DNA of 27,804 nt, from positions 1 through 27,804 of the forward strand of contig CAZPRY010000048.1 of assembly GCA_964589175.1 (NCBI GenBank). Reading direction: 5' to 3'. Below the pieces are notes generated by a model. The model saw only the letters and a list, made by a program, of their open reading frames with translations. It had not been told where the DNA came from and did not search any database. This document shows, in pieces, positions 26,562 through 27,804 of this stretch. The position numbers and the translations under genes were made by a program. How positions within the stretch are numbered: the first letter of the stretch is position 1; each line of letters opens with the position of its first letter. This DNA comes from CAZPRY01 sp964589175 (GTDB lineage: Bacteria > Fidelibacterota > UBA2242).

Positions 26562-26775
26562 AAATACATTGTTTCAAAGTACCAGATGATCCGAAAGTCG
26601 GACCTTTCGCTATTCTGGTTTGTCGGATCACTCCTTATCAGTTCGTTGTTCACGATCATAGGCTCCAAAATCTGTTCTCATGCGCAGTCATGCGCTTTAT
26701 GTTTTATTATTCTACGCATGATAATCCGGCCGCCCCGGATCGTCCATGTTTTCAATTGCATCTCCGGGATTGAAT

Positions 26776-27130
26776 TCATTCGGCCATTCCAAGCTGCCGG
26801 CACAGAAACGCCATTTTCAATGCCAGATCGTCGATCACCTTGCTAATCGCTCTTCCGCCGGAATGCCCGGCCTGGGTATCGTAGAGGAGCAGAATGGGGT
26901 TATCTGAAGCCATGGCGGACTTGCAGGCGCGCCGTCATCTTGCGGGCCTGCAAGGGCGGTACCCGCGTGTCGGCATCGCCCGAGACAAACAACACCGCCG
27001 GGTATTTCTCCCCCTGCCGCACATTCTGATACAGGGAGTATTTCAGGATATAATCAAAGGCTTCCTTCTCGCTGGCATTGCCGTATTCGAACATCCCTGC
27101 CGGATGGAAAGCGAAGCGCGGATAGCCCAA
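26776..27130 (-). pseudogene. Prolyl oligopeptidase (S9A) C-terminal remnant, frameshifted
   Basis: The first part reads '...EYGNASEKEAFDYILKYS' and 'YPAVLFVSGDADTRVPPLQARKMTARLQ', which is the region holding the catalytic Asp (GDADTRVPP) of prolyl oligopeptidases. Near 26925 the frame changes: the first frame ends at a stop after 'RHGFR', while the correct continuation 'ASDNPILLLYDTQAGHSGG' with the catalytic His is in another frame and runs to the family's usual end '...CRQLGMAE' at 26776. The nucleophile Ser region and the propeller are absent, so this is a short remnant with a frameshift. Its G+C-rich composition resembles the host chromosome more than the cassettes. Confidence 0.85.
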
Positions 27131-27150
27131 ACTGTGACAATAGCCGAGTC

Positions 27151-27178
27151 AGATTGAAGCAGTTGTTATGTGAAATTT
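27151..27178 (-). mobile_element. Possible half attC site after the M23 peptidase gene
   Basis: On the minus strand CACATAACAA (an R''-like box with one mismatch) is followed by CTGC and TTCAATCTGAC, like the left half of attC sites (AACAA..CGTTCAAGC). The pairing right half is missing, and the peptidase remnant begins within about 30 bases. Weak, based on one half only. Confidence 0.3.
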
Positions 27179-27241
27179 CCTTTACTCAATCTCATATCTA
27201 ATAATATCTTGTACTTTCGGTACAGTGTTATACACTTTAAC

Positions 27242-27745
27242 CTATTTATTTTCTTGTTTTACTTCATATGATTCAAATACAAATGGCAATCCTTTTGCAA
27301 TTTTATAATCCTTACTATTCATAAATTGCATATGTAGATGTGGCATTGTAGAATTTCCTGAATGACCTAATTCCCCAATTACATCACATACTTCTATTTT
27401 TTGGCCGACTAATACATTTACAGAGCCTTTTTTTAAGTGTGCTAATAGTGCAAATGAGTTTTCATTAACTTTTATCATTACATAGTTACCAGTTATTATT
27501 TTTGGTGATGCTCCATTTTTTATATAATCCTTGGTAACTTTGATTGTGTTTTTGTAATCATTAAAAATATTTACTGGATTTCGTTCTTCAATACCATTTT
27601 CTACTTCGACAACCTCACCGCTTACTGGCGAATAAACTGTTTGCCCCCAGCCATAAAAGTCATCTAACTGCAAACCCTTAAAAAAATATTCAAAGAAACT
27701 TTTACGATATGGTTTTTTGAGTTTATCATTATCTTTTATCATCAC
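27242..27745 (-). pseudogene. M23-family metallopeptidase, 5'-truncated
   Basis: The 167-residue frame has the core of a LytM/M23 endopeptidase: 'FYGWGQTVYSPVSGEVVEVENG' (29-51), 'ALLAHLKKGSV' with H103, 'GELGHSGNS' and the zinc motif HLH (H136, H138). The other zinc ligands, His and Asp in an HxnD segment, should precede 'MIKDNDK' but are missing. The reading frame is still open for three codons (TGT TTT GTG) before the first ATG and then hits a stop inside ACACTAGTGT. This suggests the gene was cut at its 5' end by an insertion. It is very A+T-rich compared with the chromosome. It is probably inactive as a hydrolase. Confidence 0.7.
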
Positions 27746-27748
27746 AAA

Positions 27749-27804
27749 ACACTAGTGTCCGGTAAAAAATGAAAAAGCACTGGCACTCCCCAAAATATTT
27801 GGTA
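27749..27804. mobile_element. Possible insertion-sequence edge at window end
   Basis: The M23 frame breaks off at the 10-bp palindrome ACACTAGTGT (27749-27758), followed by CCGGTAAAAAATG and onward sequence with no coding match. An element terminus here would explain the truncation. Only one end is inside the window, so no family can be assigned. Confidence 0.25.

Larger units (their letters stand above)
26287..26775. other. Intergenic region upstream of the caspase-helicase gene
   Basis: The part from 26287 to 26395 is the leader of the cassette, with a GATAATG-like -10 near 26337-26343 but no firm promoter. From 26397 to 26497 an imperfect inverted repeat resembles a degraded attC. From 26525 to 26635 four copies of a TCCGA/TCGGA-containing element occur. 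No protein-coding gene is supported. Confidence 0.5.

Noticed and set aside
26586..26846. Plus-strand 86-residue ORF
   Set aside because: It is antisense to the prolyl oligopeptidase remnant at its end, has no ribosome-binding site and has no recognisable features.

Overview
The window looks like a chromosomal segment of a Gram-negative, probably anaerobic bacterium of the FCB group. The best guess is a KSB1, Calditrichota, Marinimicrobia or Ignavibacteria-like lineage. Two giant secreted proteins end in the 'NYPNPFNP ... GREVA ... ASGVY ... LLK' type A sorting domain of the type IX secretion system, and many genes have clear Shine-Dalgarno sites. Every gene called here lies on the minus strand, so transcription runs from high to low coordinates. 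No rRNA, tRNA or CRISPR array was seen. The phylum assignment is inferred from protein style only.

Positions 211-4086 hold a complete hpdB-hpdC-hpdA operon: the 4-hydroxyphenylacetate decarboxylase glycyl-radical enzyme, its small iron-sulfur subunit and its radical-SAM activase. The expected product is p-cresol. Positions 4531-16616 are a surface and secretion region: a 1553-residue LVIVD/beta-helix/Ig-like protein preceded by a membrane-anchored AraC-type regulator, then a three-gene operon (CsgG/LpoB-like protein, beta-helix protein, 1327-residue choice-of-anchor-D protein). Positions 17003-21883 are housekeeping-like or envelope genes: a GNAT acetyltransferase, an alpha/beta hydrolase with a small coupled upstream ORF, an S41 peptidase lipoprotein, an outer-membrane barrel candidate and a BMP-family binding protein. 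A 42-bp tandem repeat fills 22011-22220.

The most striking part is 22440-26400. It reads as a fragment of an integron gene-cassette array without a visible integrase. An attC-like site with two paired boxes and one extrahelical base lies at 23070-23134. The left end of each of two segments matches, in inverted orientation, the first box at its right end, as expected for excisable cassettes. The upstream cassette, about 3.3 kb, carries a single gene: a 1030-residue fusion of a caspase-like peptidase to a Ski2/Hel308-type DNA helicase, a probable anti-phage effector-sensor. The next cassette carries a small one-TM-helix protein of unknown function. Beyond it, 26400-27804 is a scrap zone with a prolyl oligopeptidase remnant, a 5'-truncated M23 peptidase and a possible insertion-sequence edge.
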